A stretch of 64,000 nt of DNA from Dipteris shenzhenensis (lineage: Eukaryota; Polypodiophyta; Polypodiopsida; Gleicheniales), in assembly GCA_047967505.1 (NCBI GenBank), contig CM106538.1, one strand, 5' to 3'. The notes beneath the pieces are model-generated. The model searched no databases. It was given only the letters and a program-made list of their open reading frames with translations, and was not told the DNA's origin. The translations under genes were made by a program, and so were the position numbers. Positions 1 through 10,817 of this stretch are shown here, piece after piece. The stretch's first letter is position 1, and every line of letters begins with the position of its first letter.

Positions 1-1140
1 GGGCAGCACTTTTCAGGGCACACTTGAGCTTGTTGGCACGAAGTGACAATGAGTTCGAAATGATCTCGCTCGCACCGAAGCCCCCGACCCTCTTGGATAA
101 CTTGTTCGGGGAGTTACCACCTTGAGAAAACACAAACGATGACAAGGCCCCAACTAAAGGCCCTGTAGCCGCACCTGAAACACTCGAGCCAACACCACAA
201 TTGCAACCAACAAGTTGAATACATTCAAAAGGTATGCCTTGGAAGTTGAGAGAGAGAACAAGAAGAAGAAGAAGAAGAGAGATAAAGGGGGAGAAAAAAA
301 TAGTTGCTATTGAAGAAGAAGAAGAAGAAGAGAGAGAGAAAGGGGGATTTAAAAATGGGGACAAAATAGCAAACACCAATTGGATGAGGACAAAATTACA
401 ACGCCAAAAATAGCACTTTATCATCTCCACCAAAACCAACCCATCAGTATAGCCTTTCCTACGGGTAGGCCAAAAACGATCGTTGGTACCTCAATCGTCA
501 CCAAGCAACCCACTCCATTGCCGAGGATGACGTTGCGAGCCTGGAAGCCAACATGATCCACCCCAGAGGAGCCACAGGAGGGGACATACAGTGTCCCCGT
601 GTTCCCGCCCTTCCTATGTGGACACAAACTTGGGGAAACGTTGGCGCTCGAGATGAACTAGGCGTGCAAAATGTGGTTTGCTTCATGATAGATCACTTCC
701 TCCCACCAGCAGTCGCATGCTACCATTATGTTACTAATCACAGAGATTGGAAGAAGAGAACAAAACTCTCTAGGCGATGTTCGTCTCTTACATCCGCAAA
801 CCAAAAGTTCTAGCAAGATGATGCTAAGAAGACTCAAGTAACCAACGAAGGCCACCGCAATGTTCGAAGACGACGAAGCCAAGGCAGAGGTCACATGCCT
901 AGAAGACAAACTCAAGAAAATGAAGTAGGAAGGCCATAGAAGGAGGAAGTAAGCAAGGGAGGCTTGAGCAATCTAGCAGCAGAGTCAACAAAGAAAACCT
1001 CAACAAACTAATGTTCAGCTAACACCGCAGATAAAATCTTGAAAGGAATTTACTAGCAGAGAGACACATAGCAGCAGTTAGTAGAAGATCTGTTGTAACA
1101 ATAGCATAAGACTAGGCATATGTAAGGTAAATAGTAAATT
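1..1140. other. Unassigned region with unrecognised minus-strand open frames
   Basis: No gene is recognised here. On the minus strand positions 240 to 1 stay open with no stop and could be an exon that runs off the left edge of the window. Further minus-strand open stretches lie at 421-627 and 658-915. None carries a motif I can name. Base composition is somewhat less AT-rich than the following kilobase, which is compatible with old coding sequence, but that is inference only. Confidence 0.25.
246..346. repeat. GAA/GA microsatellite
   Basis: Purine-only runs of GAA and GA units, with two GAA blocks separated by a short unique stretch around 300-312. It resembles the longer polypurine tracts at 11.9 kb and 42.7 kb. 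Confidence 0.8.
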
Positions 1141-1357
1141 TTACACCCAAAAATAAATTTTTATTATTATCAACTTAAGCCATGCAAGATTGGTCCCATG
1201 AAAGTTTACTTGGTCATTTGTGGGAACACATCTATTTTGGAAACTCCAATGATATTGAGAATATAACTTTTGAGAATGATAAGATGATATCCAATCCGAT
1301 AATCTCAAACGTAGGTTTTTTTAAGTAGATTAATCCTTAATAATTGATCCGATAGTC

Positions 1358-1468
1358 ATGCGTGGATCCATAAAGAGGCATCAAGTGAATGTTCTATTTG
1401 ATAATGCAACTACTCACAATTTTATTGATTTCTCTGGTGCAAGAGTTGAAGCTGCCTATGGTGCGTAA
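1358..1468 (+). pseudogene. Ty3/Gypsy retropepsin fragment
   Basis: A 36-codon open frame reads MRGSIKRHQVNVLFDNATTH and then NFID. This matches the flap and catalytic region of plant Ty3/Gypsy aspartic proteases, where the usual motif is a valine/leucine-rich strand followed by DSGATHNFI. Here the catalytic DSG has become DNA (Asp-Asn-Ala), so the Asp is kept but the invariant Gly is lost. The frame ends at a TAA, and no reverse transcriptase is visible in the 800 bp before the next Gypsy piece. This is an internally deleted relic on the plus strand. Confidence 0.55.
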
Positions 1469-2253
1469 TGACCACTCTTCTGTGTGGTGAAGTTTTCTTG
1501 AGGGGATTTTGAGCATTTGGATCGTAGTGTACCTACAACTCCTTTATGAATTCATGAATATGAAGAGAATCTTTTCTTTTATCATGTTTGAAAATGAATC
1601 TCATAGATGTAAATTGTTTGGCAAAGAATGGTTCTTTCAATGGAACCTCATGTGGGTTACACTATTTTCTTTTCTACGTGCAGTTAGCATGTTACTGTAG
1701 AAGCTTACCCCATGGCCCTATGCCATAGTGTGTTAATAATGACAATTAGCTTTTATTGTATGATGCTCTGATGCCGTTATTCTTTATTAGTTGAATGGAT
1801 TTTGGTTGAATAATGCATGAACTTGATGTTATAGCTCATGTTTGTTTAATAAAATCAAGTTGTAAAACTATCTTTGCAATGCTAAAAATAGTTATTTTTA
1901 ATGCATTAATGAAGCAATTCATTTCGAAATTTGAACTGTTAATGTAGTAATATTGAATTTTTTGATAGCCATAATTCTTTTTTGCATGATGGAATTGAAA
2001 TGTTATACAATGGATTATGGATGTACTAGCAGGATTGTGGATTCAATCCAAGGTTTGATTCCCGCTGTTAGAGCTTCTTCCTGACTAATTTTTCATGCAA
2101 AAATTCAATGACACATCCTCAACTACCACCTCCAACAAACCTCTTGGTAGCATTAATTGGTGACATTTTTAGTCATGTAAATTCACTACTGATTAGCAAT
2201 AGAGATGACTAAAAAACCTACTAAACACAAGGATTTAAACATCTTGACAACAA

Positions 2254-2445
2254 TTGTTGCTCAGAACACCTTGGGGAATGGTGGGCCCCATACATCTATT
2301 TGTAAATTGCGCTCAAGCCCAATGCATAATTGTTGTCACGTATTATTTCACAAAATGGGCCAAAGTTAAAGCAATGAGGAAAGTAGATGCTAAAAGTGCA
2401 GTAAAGTTTCTCTATGCACAATTTATCACGAGATATGGTCAATGA
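2254..2445 (+). pseudogene. Ty3/Gypsy integrase core fragment
   Basis: The 63-residue frame contains GPIHLF, then YYFTKWAKVKAMRKVDAKSA and VKFLYAQFITRYG. This is the order seen in Gypsy integrase cores around the first catalytic Asp (GPI..., then DYFTKW..., then the ITRFG strand). The Asp normally before YFTKW is Tyr here, so the catalytic site is damaged. It lies 0.8 kb downstream of the retropepsin fragment in the same orientation, so both probably come from one deleted element. Confidence 0.65.
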
Positions 2446-2516
2446 TCAATGATAGCAAACTCAGGAAATACTATGATGCCTTTCCATGCATCATTAACCA
2501 CTCTGATGACTTCGGT

Positions 2517-2541
2517 TAAATGTATGTATGTATGTATGTAG
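2517..2541. repeat. (TGTA)n microsatellite
   Basis: About six uninterrupted TGTA tetranucleotides follow the integrase relic. Confidence 0.85.
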
Positions 2542-2569
2542 TCCTATTGACACAATATTCTTGCCTTTA

Positions 2570-4495
2570 TTGTGATCATTTCCTACACTCAATCTCTTCA
2601 ACCCTCAACTTACACCAGCTTCTATAGACCTCCAGTGGCCACACCCTCCTCGCATCGCTCAATAGTGCTGGGAAAGTACCATTGGCCTAGCATTTTCATG
2701 TGTGAAGTTGTCTGGCTTGATATTGCACTGCTAGCCCAACGCCATGATTATTCCATGGTGGGATAATTTGCAAAGACTTGCAAAGCAAGTTCCACCTATT
2801 GCAATCCCTTGACGACATGTGGGGACATACAAGGACCTCACGCCTCTCGTTGCCCACTGATAACCTCAATTGTGATGCAAGGAGGCCTTTCTAGTCCCAC
2901 CAGCCTCTCATTGGTTTTGGAGCGAGGCCACACCATTGCATTGATGTCGTGGATATCCAAAGGAGCAATCTATTACTTCAAACCTTTATCATCCAAACTA
3001 TCACAATTAGTACAAGGGGAAGGAGGATTTGGACTAAGCTAGGGTAGTTCAATATCCATATTTTTCCCCAATGAGAGAGGGTGAAATAGAAGAGGGGAGG
3101 GGGAATTCACAGATCAACTAATAGGAAGACATGTAGCCATGAGATAGTGGTAGGATAGAATTTGTATTAGGGTTTAACATTAGGGTTTTCCAGGATAAGT
3201 AGGGTTAAGCACCCATTTTCATAGCCACTCGTGTGCGTAAGCCTAGATAAGAATTGTGTGTGTGTGTGTGTGTGTGACGTACTACTTCAAAGAATCTACA
3301 TCTCCACTATTCCACATTCTTAGTCAAAGCTTTGCAAGGCCCATGGCAACCATTGCTTCATCAAGACTATGTTCACAAGTAAGTTATTTCTTAAGGGTGC
3401 AGAAAAGAGAATCACCATGTAAAGAGAAACACATTTGATTATTCTAGTTGCATTTTCATTTGGGAATCCAAGGGAACAATTTCTTGTCAATTCCTCCAAT
3501 GGTAAAACCCTAAGAACTTTTGAACTGAGCAAGCTTTAATGTAGTTCACGTTCTAGTTCTCACTGCAGACTCATACATTTATGTAAGTGTGTACAATAGG
3601 GTTGAGAATGCTGTGTCTCTCAGGGTGGTAGCAAGCTAAGGGTGTCCACTTTTTGACCACTTTCCATGGCTTGGGAGGGGGGAGAACATCCTTTTTTGCA
3701 CATAAATTGGGAAATCAGATCTAGTTCCCTAAGTAATTAATTCTCAAAGTCTTAAGACAAAACACCACACATGCCTTTGTGCACATAATGGTGTGATCCG
3801 ATCGAAAATTGGAGTTACTCATAAAAACTTTGTTTGCGGCCGACTTCAGGGTCATAGCACCTGTTAGACTTTTTCACAAATAGACACTATGACACTAAAT
3901 TCACAATTTCTCCCTTGTTATACATCAAATGATGGTGAGACTTGATAGGAAGTGTGTTCACATATGGTGGAACTTAACTTTATTTTTTGGAATTTTTTGG
4001 AAGGGCTTATATAAATAATACTAATTTTTGTAAATTTATGAAGAATAAAAAAAGGCACATTTTTTTGTACCACAACATTTTTTTAGTATTATGATTAATT
4101 GAACAAATCCACTTTGATAGAGGGTTAGTGGACATACAAGTTTTTGTGCTGTTTTACTTTCACTTGTTAGAGGAGTGGTAAAGGAAAAATGAAATAAATA
4201 TAATAATTTGTGCACATAACCAATTACGTCAAAATTCACACATATTAACCTCCTCCACGTGATGAATCCAAGGAAAAACATTTGGTTAATTTTGGCCTTC
4301 CCATGTTAAAATCCCCCTTTTAGGGAAAAGGGGCTAGCCAAACCAAGCCTAATTAGGCTTGGAAAGGTAGGCTTGGTAGATCACCAACCCTAGTGGCCGC
4401 CATTTGGGGGGTGGCATGGTGCACATGTGGAAGGCTGACTCATTAGACAGCTCATCTAAATTGCATCATCATCCCGGCATGTAGGCAAGTTTGAC
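2570..4495. other. Non-coding stretch without recognised gene
   Basis: Only short open frames occur (for example 2572-2766 and 2809-3042 on the plus strand) and none shows a known motif. The stretch is AT-rich and holds one dinucleotide microsatellite. I see no RNA gene or transposon end. Confidence 0.5.
3255..3276. repeat. (TG)n microsatellite
   Basis: Eleven uninterrupted TG dinucleotides. Confidence 0.9.
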
Positions 4496-4498
4496 TAT

Positions 4499-4880
4499 GG
4501 TCACCCATGCCACCTCCCCACCTCTTGCCACCTCACACATCATCAATGTCCACCTCATCAGGTCACCCTCTTCCACATCATCACACGAGCTACCGCATCA
4601 CCTTGCCACATCACAATGATTTGCCACCTCACCATTCTACATTTCTACCACCTCAACCACATGTGCCACCTCATCAAGCCACATCATAGGCATGGTTGGA
4701 GCCTAGTCATCAGTTAGCCACCACCACCTCAATCTTCCACCTCATCTTTGCCAACTCATCATTGCCACCTCGTGCTACCATATCATACCATGTCACATGC
4801 TTGGCCACCTCAACTTGCCACCTCATGCATGATGACCTTAGAGGCATGACACATGATGTGCCACCTCAGCAGCAGCAAGC
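4499..4880 (+). repeat. Degenerate CCACCTCA-rich repeat
   Basis: The 8-mer CCACCTCA and one-base variants (CCACATCA, CCACCTCC) recur irregularly about every 15-35 bases, leaving frames open and rich in His, Pro, Thr and Ser. It is a low-complexity tract and not a credible protein. A related CCACCTCA/TGGCAC-rich stretch occurs at 27,260-27,470. Confidence 0.6.
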
Positions 4881-4960
4881 ATGGAGCCACATCACCCATC
4901 AACCATGCTCATGCATGCATGCCCATGCCAATCTTGAAAACGTGTGGTTATGCCAATATT

Positions 4961-5026
4961 CGTGGAATTTCCCCCGCCAAAAAATATGCGTGGAATTTCC
5001 CCCGCCAAAAATTATGCGTGGAATTT
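4961..5026. repeat. 28-bp tandem repeat, 2.4 copies
   Basis: The unit begins CGTGGAATTTCCCCCGCC and is followed by an A-rich tail ending in ATATG or TTATG. Two full copies (4961-4988, 4989-5016) and a 10-bp partial copy are nearly identical. Confidence 0.85.
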
Positions 5027-5560
5027 GATTCAATGATTAGCATAGGTGAACTATATTGAGCACTACATAACTATAACAATACACCATTTTTAAAGCATAG
5101 ATTAACGTATAATATTTGCAACATAATCAAGATGTTAGTACATAGCATTAGGTTAATATGGAAATAAAATTAAGTGAAAGCAAAATATTTGCATAACATA
5201 ATCAAAATGTTAGGACATACCATTAGGTTAATTTGGAAATAAATTAAAATTAAACATAATAATATACCATTATATTATGCAAACATGAAATCCGATAGGA
5301 TTAGATTCCTTTAAAATTAGTGTAAAAAAATAAAATTATGTCAAATTAGAAGAGCCACTTATTTTGGCGAATCACCACAACCACTAGATTTAGCCAATTT
5401 ACTAAATCCAATCAAGATTTAGATTAGAAGAGCCACCAAATCACCACAACCACTAGATTTAGCCAAACTACATCCAATGAAAGGCAATTAAATCCAATGA
5501 AGATCTAAGGGAGGATTTCCCAACCTCTCTATAAGAGACTACTTTTTTAGAACTCATTTC
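5027..5560. other. AT-rich stretch with diverged direct repeats
   Basis: No gene. Two pairs of direct repeats are visible. A ~55-bp unit around ACATAATCAAGATGTTAG..CATTAGGTTAAT occurs at about 5119-5175 and 5194-5247. A unit containing AATCACCACAACCACTAGAT occurs at about 5370 and 5437. Confidence 0.5.
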
Positions 5561-5631
5561 ATGCATCCTTGTTTGGAGCCTCTCCATTCTTGCCTTCCCA
5601 TCACTTGTCACTTTCTCTTACCTTCATTAAG

Positions 5632-5775
5632 ATGGCTTCTCAAAGTCGTAGATCTGATAGATGTGATAGAAGCAGGAATCCCCCTACTCATACTCTCGTG
5701 GACGAGGAGAGGAAGAGGAAGGCGCCTGAGCGAAACAGAGCCTCGAGAGTGAGAGCAGAGCTCGTGCTACTGATG
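5632..5775 (+). pseudogene. Short basic open frame, possible N-terminus of the downstream DDE-like gene
   Basis: From the ATG at 5632 the frame gives an Arg-rich segment beginning MASQSRRSDRCDRSRNPPTH, then a charged stretch ending near a Met-Met-His. It then runs into a cytosine-rich tract that yields only Pro/Ser/Leu. The spacing and strand would allow this to be the start of the decayed transposase-related gene at 6.65-8.98 kb, but I see no direct homology to support that. It may equally be a chance frame. Confidence 0.25.
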
Positions 5776-5783
5776 ATGCACCC

Positions 5784-6240
5784 TTACCCCCACCACCATC
5801 TCCCACCTCCAATTCCACCTCCACCCCCAACTCCCTCCCTCCCTCCTCCCCCTCTAGCCCCCCCCCCCCCACACACCTCCACCCCTCCCCTCCCCTCCCC
5901 CCCCCTCCCATGCATACTCTCTCCCCTCCCCCTCCCCCCCATACCCTCTCCACCTCCTTACTCCCCTTCACCTCTTCTCCCTCCACCCTTCCTCACCCCC
6001 CTCCCCCATCCACTTCCCTCCACTTCACCGAGTCTTCGTTTTCCTTACATCCCTCCCCCCCCCTTCTTGTTCCCTTCTCCATTATTCCCTCTAGCTCTTC
6101 CCCCTCCACTCTACCTCCCCACCCCTCCCCCCCCACCTCCCCCTCTAGCTCTACTCCCTCCACTCTACCTCCCACCCCTCCCCCCCCCTCCCCCTCCCCC
6201 TCTCCCTCCCCCTCCCCCTGCCCCCTCACCTCCCCCTTCA
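5784..6240 (+). repeat. Cytosine-rich polypyrimidine tract
   Basis: About 450 bp composed almost wholly of CCCTCC, CCCCTCC and CACCTCC units with runs of up to ten C. It keeps two plus-strand frames (Pro/Ser/Leu-rich) and minus-strand frames (Gly/Glu-rich) open at once, which shows that the long frames here are artefacts of composition. The G-rich complement has many closely spaced G runs and could form quadruplexes (inference). Confidence 0.85.
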
Positions 6241-6649
6241 ACCTTGTGATGGCTGACTTGCCTAGGACTACCATTCATCGTTGTGCTAGTAGGATAGTGG
6301 AGTCATTCTTCAGTGACATTACACCAGCTTCACAGTCAGCTCTACTATCTTGCTTTTGATAGATCACCCTACCTTGGTGGAGTGTAGGAGGCTTGCTGGC
6401 TCAGGGGGTTCACTCATCATATGTAACCCTATCACGTGAGTTCAACAGAAGGATTTTTTTTATTTCTAAAATTTACAGAAATAAATATACATAAGGGACT
6501 ATTTAAAATAGTTTTGGAAAAAATTTACAGATTTGTATAGAAAAGGGGTACATTTTATTAGTGAAAATTTTTACAGATAAGGGACTTTAAATATAGGCCT
6601 TGAATGCACGTGATATAGAGGGTTTATACATAGTGACCCCCCTGAGCTT

Positions 6650-8985
6650 GCTGGTCTTGTGCATCTAGAGATAGGGCAGTATGTAGTGATGTCCTTTCTA
6701 GTGTTCATCGGTCCTACGCATCCATCAAGCGTAGGAACACCACAGATGCCTTGGCAGCACGTTGTGCCATTATGCTGCCATTAGTAGACCGTAGATGGCT
6801 GGCCATGTACGCACCACATTGCGTTTCCTTGACATTGCACCACGCACATTGCAAGTAGGTATGATTAGGAGGCAGAGTCTAGAGGACCATGATGTTGATG
6901 CTCTTTGGGCTTTGAGTGGCCATGCACCTTGTAGCAATCGACTATTGGATGATTGCACTAGGTCCATCATACATCAGTTTTGGGAGGAGCATTGCAGGGT
7001 ATCTCCAGTGTTCAAGAAGGCAGTGCGAAAGAGGGTATCATGTGGTGTGTACATTGAGCATGGTGCATGTTTTTTGGAGTGTACCCAGACTCATTTGTAC
7101 ACTCAGTTTGTAGAGGTGCACACGGAGGTAAGGATTAAGAAAAGGTCATTTGAGCGGTGCAAGCCATGGTTTATGCGGTGCTCTAGAGAGTGTGACACGT
7201 GTTGTCGCTATCATGTTGATTTTGGATTGATGTATGCCGTATTTCGTTCCCTTGATGGTCATAGGGGAGTGGTTCCTACTAGCCCTCATGACTTCATTCA
7301 CTCCATATTGTGTGCATGAGATGGCAATACTTTGTACCACTCCCTTGATTGTGTAGAGGGGAGGTGTACAATGTGTGGTCACTTTGCTAGAGTGTTGCGA
7401 GTTCCGCTAGATGTCAGTGATGTGGAGATTGCGCGTTGGCAGCAGTACGAGTACATCGTGTTGACATTAGAACAGTCCAAGAGGTTGCAGCTTGTGGAGC
7501 AGCAGACTGCTTTCATTGATGCTTTCCGAGGGAAGTTGTACCACTACATACAGCACTCCCACACTACGAAGTGGGAGGATCGACAGTTTCAGGGCACATT
7601 TCTCATAGGGGTGGTTGTCTCGGTGGTGGACTTTGTGGAGAACTATACCTTTGCACCACAGCAGAGTTCCAATCGGAGTATTATTTTTCCGAACAGGTGA
7701 CATGTAAATGAGTATTGTTCTTACTTGTGTTTTCTTGTGCATTTCATTTATTTCTTTCCATCATCCTCATTGTTTTTTATGTGCCATCTTGTAGGTTGCT
7801 ATATTTGTGAATATTAGCTATCGTCATGCAGAGGCTCAGGGGGATGGCATTGATAGCACCATGGACTCGCGTGTCATTGTGTAGGAGTATCACTTCTACA
7901 TTAGTGATGATTGCTCGCATGATGCCCATTTTGTGCAGCATTGTTTCGGTCTCCTTGATAGTTTCTTGAGGGATCGGGGTGTGACATGACAGCAGCACTG
8001 GGTTTGGTCTGACGGTTGTGGTGGTCAGTTCAAGTCTGCTAGGTAGTTTTATTGGTTCTACATATGGCACCGCGAGATGGGCATTCCGGTGATGTGGAGC
8101 TACTTTGAGACAGGGCATGGTAAAGGAGAGCATGATGGGGCAGGTGCTTGCGTGAAGCGTTCTTTGCGGCAACACCAGTTGTGTCACAGTGCCGCTCGCT
8201 TTATGGATGCACACGATGTGGTGCAGTGGTGTACCAAGCACTTAGGCACTAGTGCATTGTCCTCGTATTAGTCGTGTGATGAAAGGTGGTCATATAGTTT
8301 TCCTAGTGTGTGGACGTAGGGAGCATTCATCAGTCTAGGCCTTTTGATTGTCGTACCGTGCCTGGCACTCTTGATTTACATTATATCAGGAGCACAAGTG
8401 ACACAGACCCCATGATCTTTTCTCGATGCTTTGCATGTTTTTGCTCAGCATGCATCGATGATGATTGGGGAGGTTGTTCCATGGTGCCATGGGCCGATCC
8501 ATGGATGCGACATGTACTTTCCCCCATCTAGCCCTGGGAGGTGGTACATGACGATCAGGAGATGCACAGTTCAGTTCTAGCAGTGATTACGATCAGTTGA
8601 CAGATCTCTTACGTATTGATGACATATTTGTGCTCATTGCTCCAGAGGGCAATCCTAAGCACATGGATTGCTATCTGTTGAGATGCTCTATGGTGAAGAG
8701 CGTGCTCAACTAGGATGCAGTGGACGGGCATGGGATCCATTTTGATGCTCACAGCATGATCATAGCTGGGTACTACTTTGAGCAGGTACATATGCATGGT
8801 CGCTTCTTCGAGTATTAGGAGTACATGGTAGATTGTGAGGTGTACATGTATTCCCATCTTTTTGTTGCGATCAGGATCTAGCTGACTCGTGTTCGCAGTT
8901 GCAAGATGACATCCACTCCTCGATGGCACCTTGCTCTTGAGGATCACGAGAACATACGCGGCTATTGGCATGAGAGTGGATTCTA
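6650..8985 (+). pseudogene. DDE-like transposase-related gene, decayed copy 1
   Basis: Reading across frames gives one collinear protein. An N-terminal helical part is followed by RRQSLED, then FWEEHCRVSP and KKAVRKRV. A cysteine block CKPWFMRCSRECDTCCRYHV follows at about 7160-7220, then a CxxC segment (GRCTMCGHF, about 7365). After it come WEDRQF and VVDFVENYTF (about 7575-7650), WSDGCGGQFKS (about 8005-8040), WSYFETGHGKGEHDGAGACV (about 8095-8155) and a C-terminal cysteine-rich part (ACFCSACIDD). The SDG..QFK and GHGKG..DG motifs resemble catalytic-core motifs of DDE/RNase H-fold transposases. I know this arrangement only from uncharacterised plant proteins. At least three frameshifts and several in-frame stops make it a pseudogene. 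A second, N-terminal copy lies at 25.0-25.8 kb. Confidence 0.6.
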
Positions 8986-8989
8986 AGTA

Positions 8990-9325
8990 GTTTAGGGTAT
9001 ATCATTGTATTGGGGGTTTCTAGTTTATTACATCATTGTATTGGAGATCTATAGTTTCACATTGTGAGCACACCATTGTATTTTGCATGGAATTTTTTTA
9101 TGTATTTCACTGTAAACGACATGATTGGTTTTATACAATGTCATGCACATCTTGTATTTGACTCTATTTTATTCATTATCCCCATTGCCTCCTCCATTCC
9201 ATTCCTTGTTTTATCATCTCCAAGTGTTTATTATTATCAATGTTCCAATGGCATATCATGCTTTGGTGATTGAAGTGGTTGTTGTACGTGCATCATGCAA
9301 TAAAGGAATAATAAATTGTGTAAAC
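8990..9325. other. AT-rich spacer
   Basis: Starts just after the decayed transposase-related gene, with imperfect repeats of CATTGTATTGG around 9000-9080. No gene is seen. Confidence 0.45.
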
Positions 9326-10088
9326 GATTTGCATGTCCATACATGTGTCCGATCGGGCTCAAAATTTGCACAGGTCCTAAACCCTATGGTTTCCATTCTC
9401 TTGCAAAGTTTGAGTCCCATCCAACACTGGATGTGGGCACGCGGAGGTCAGAGGGCCCATTTTAATCCTATGCACCTTGTTGCATCAGTGAAGGAGCAAA
9501 ATAAGGAATGGGTCATTCGGATTTGCATGTCCATGTGTCCGATCTGGCTCAAAATTTTCACAAGTTCTAAACCCTATGGTTTCCATGTTCTTGCAAAGTT
9601 TGAGTCCCATCCAACACCGGATGTGGGCACAGGGAGGTCAGAGGGCCCATTTTCACCCTATGCACCTCGTTGCATCAATGAAGGTGCAAAAAAATGGAAT
9701 GGGTCATTAGGATTTGCATGTCCATGTGTCTGATCGGGCTCAAAATTTGCACAGGTCCTAAAACCCATGGTTTCCATTCTCTTGCAAAGTTTAAGTCCCA
9801 TCCGACATCGGATGTGGGGACAACAAGGTCAGAGGGCCCATTTTCACCCTATGTACCTTGTTGCATCAGTGAAGGAGCAAAATAAAGAATGGGTCATTAG
9901 GATTTGCATGTCCATGTGTCCGATCGGGCTCAAAATTTGCATAGGTGGTAAACCCTATGGTTTCCATGCTCTTGCAAAGTTGAAGCCCATCCGAGACCAG
10001 ATGTGGGCACGGTGAGATCAGAGGGCCCATTTTTACCCTATGCACCTTGTTGCATCAGTGAAGAAGCAAAATAAGGAATGGGTCATAA
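9326..10088 (+). repeat. Tandem array, about 190-bp unit, four copies
   Basis: Each unit starts GATTTGCATGTCCAT and includes GGTTTCCATTCTCTTGCAAA, GAGGTCAGAGGGCCCATTTT and a TTGCATCAGTGAAG..GCAAAATAA..GAATGGGTCAT end. Units begin at 9326, 9520, 9711 and 9901, with spacings of 194, 191 and 190 bp. The copies are clearly homologous with scattered substitutions. The open frames through the array are shared between copies and carry no recognised motif. The array stops at a polypurine tract that leads into a CACTA transposase fragment. Confidence 0.92.
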
Positions 10089-10243
10089 GAGAGGATGGAA
10101 GAGGAAAGGAGAGGGGAGGAAGAGGGAAAATAGAGGAGGCAAAAGAGAGAAGAAAGGAGAGGAGGGGAAAGAGAGGAGTGAAAATAAGAGGGGAAAAGAA
10201 AATAAGAGGAAAAGAGCGGAAAAGAAAATAAGAGAGGAGGGGC
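10089..10243. repeat. Polypurine (GA-rich) tract
   Basis: About 150 bp of almost pure A/G in the plus strand, between the 190-bp array and a CACTA fragment. Confidence 0.9.
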
Positions 10244-10283
10244 ATACGTGTCTTTGATATTTATAGAGTCTCGAGGCAAGCCG

Positions 10284-10800
10284 CATCATGATTGGCACAA
10301 GGTCTTACAGGTATTCTACATATTAGCTTGAAAGAAGAGTAGAACTAAGATTGCGATGCTTTCATGTAACTTATATGATTGTGACACTTTGTTATAACTC
10401 CTTTGTTGCTTAGGTAATTTATCCTCCCAATTACAGTGAGAGGATGCTTATCAGAAGATGTTAGAAAAGCTATCTACAAGATCAGTGGCATTGTCAGGTA
10501 TGCTTACTATCATATCACACTCATTGTATTTCATACAATTTTAAATGATATGTAGAAAATATGAAATCTTATGGGTGCATGTCGAATAGGTGGATCTCAC
10601 AAAAAGAAAAATATATGTATCAAGCATCGAGAGGGCTAAGCTGGACTCCATTGAAGCTATGTGCTTGCTTGAGAAGCACTTTTCCTCAAGCATTATGATG
10701 ACTCAGGTGCACTTGCTTGTAAGCTGTAAGATGACACAATTTGCAGAGGGGTTAGTACAAAGAAACAACCTCCTAATAAACCACATAAACACAATATAAT
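10284..10800 (+). pseudogene. CACTA transposase fragment (DUF4218 region), copy A
   Basis: The frame at 10284 reads HHDWHKVLQ, the motif that opens the DUF4218 block in plant CACTA (TNP2-type) transposases. It recurs in the two fuller copies in this window (about 15,690 and 55,720). After an intron-like gap, 10,600-10,755 gives IEAMCLLEKHFSSSIMMTQV, followed by HLLVSCKMTQFAEG. This matches the DUF4218 pattern of a Cys-Leu-x-Glu helix, an FPxSxM loop and an H-L-x-x-H helix. The TNP2 core and the C-terminal DUF4216 block are missing. Confidence 0.6.
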
Positions 10801-10817
10801 TTGAGATCGATACTTAC

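Noticed and set aside
2060-2090. tRNA T-arm-like GGTTTGATTCCCGC
   Set aside because: Resembles a B-box, but no matching A-box, cloverleaf or acceptor stem is found upstream, so a tRNA or SINE call is not supported.
5569-6359. Proline-rich plus-strand and Gly/Glu-rich minus-strand proteins
   Set aside because: Overlapping frames are all open across the C-rich tract; there is no domain and the repeat is nucleotide-level.
9064-10015. Series of similar open frames as a protein family
   Set aside because: They are copies of the 190-bp repeat read in shared frames, without motif or start context.
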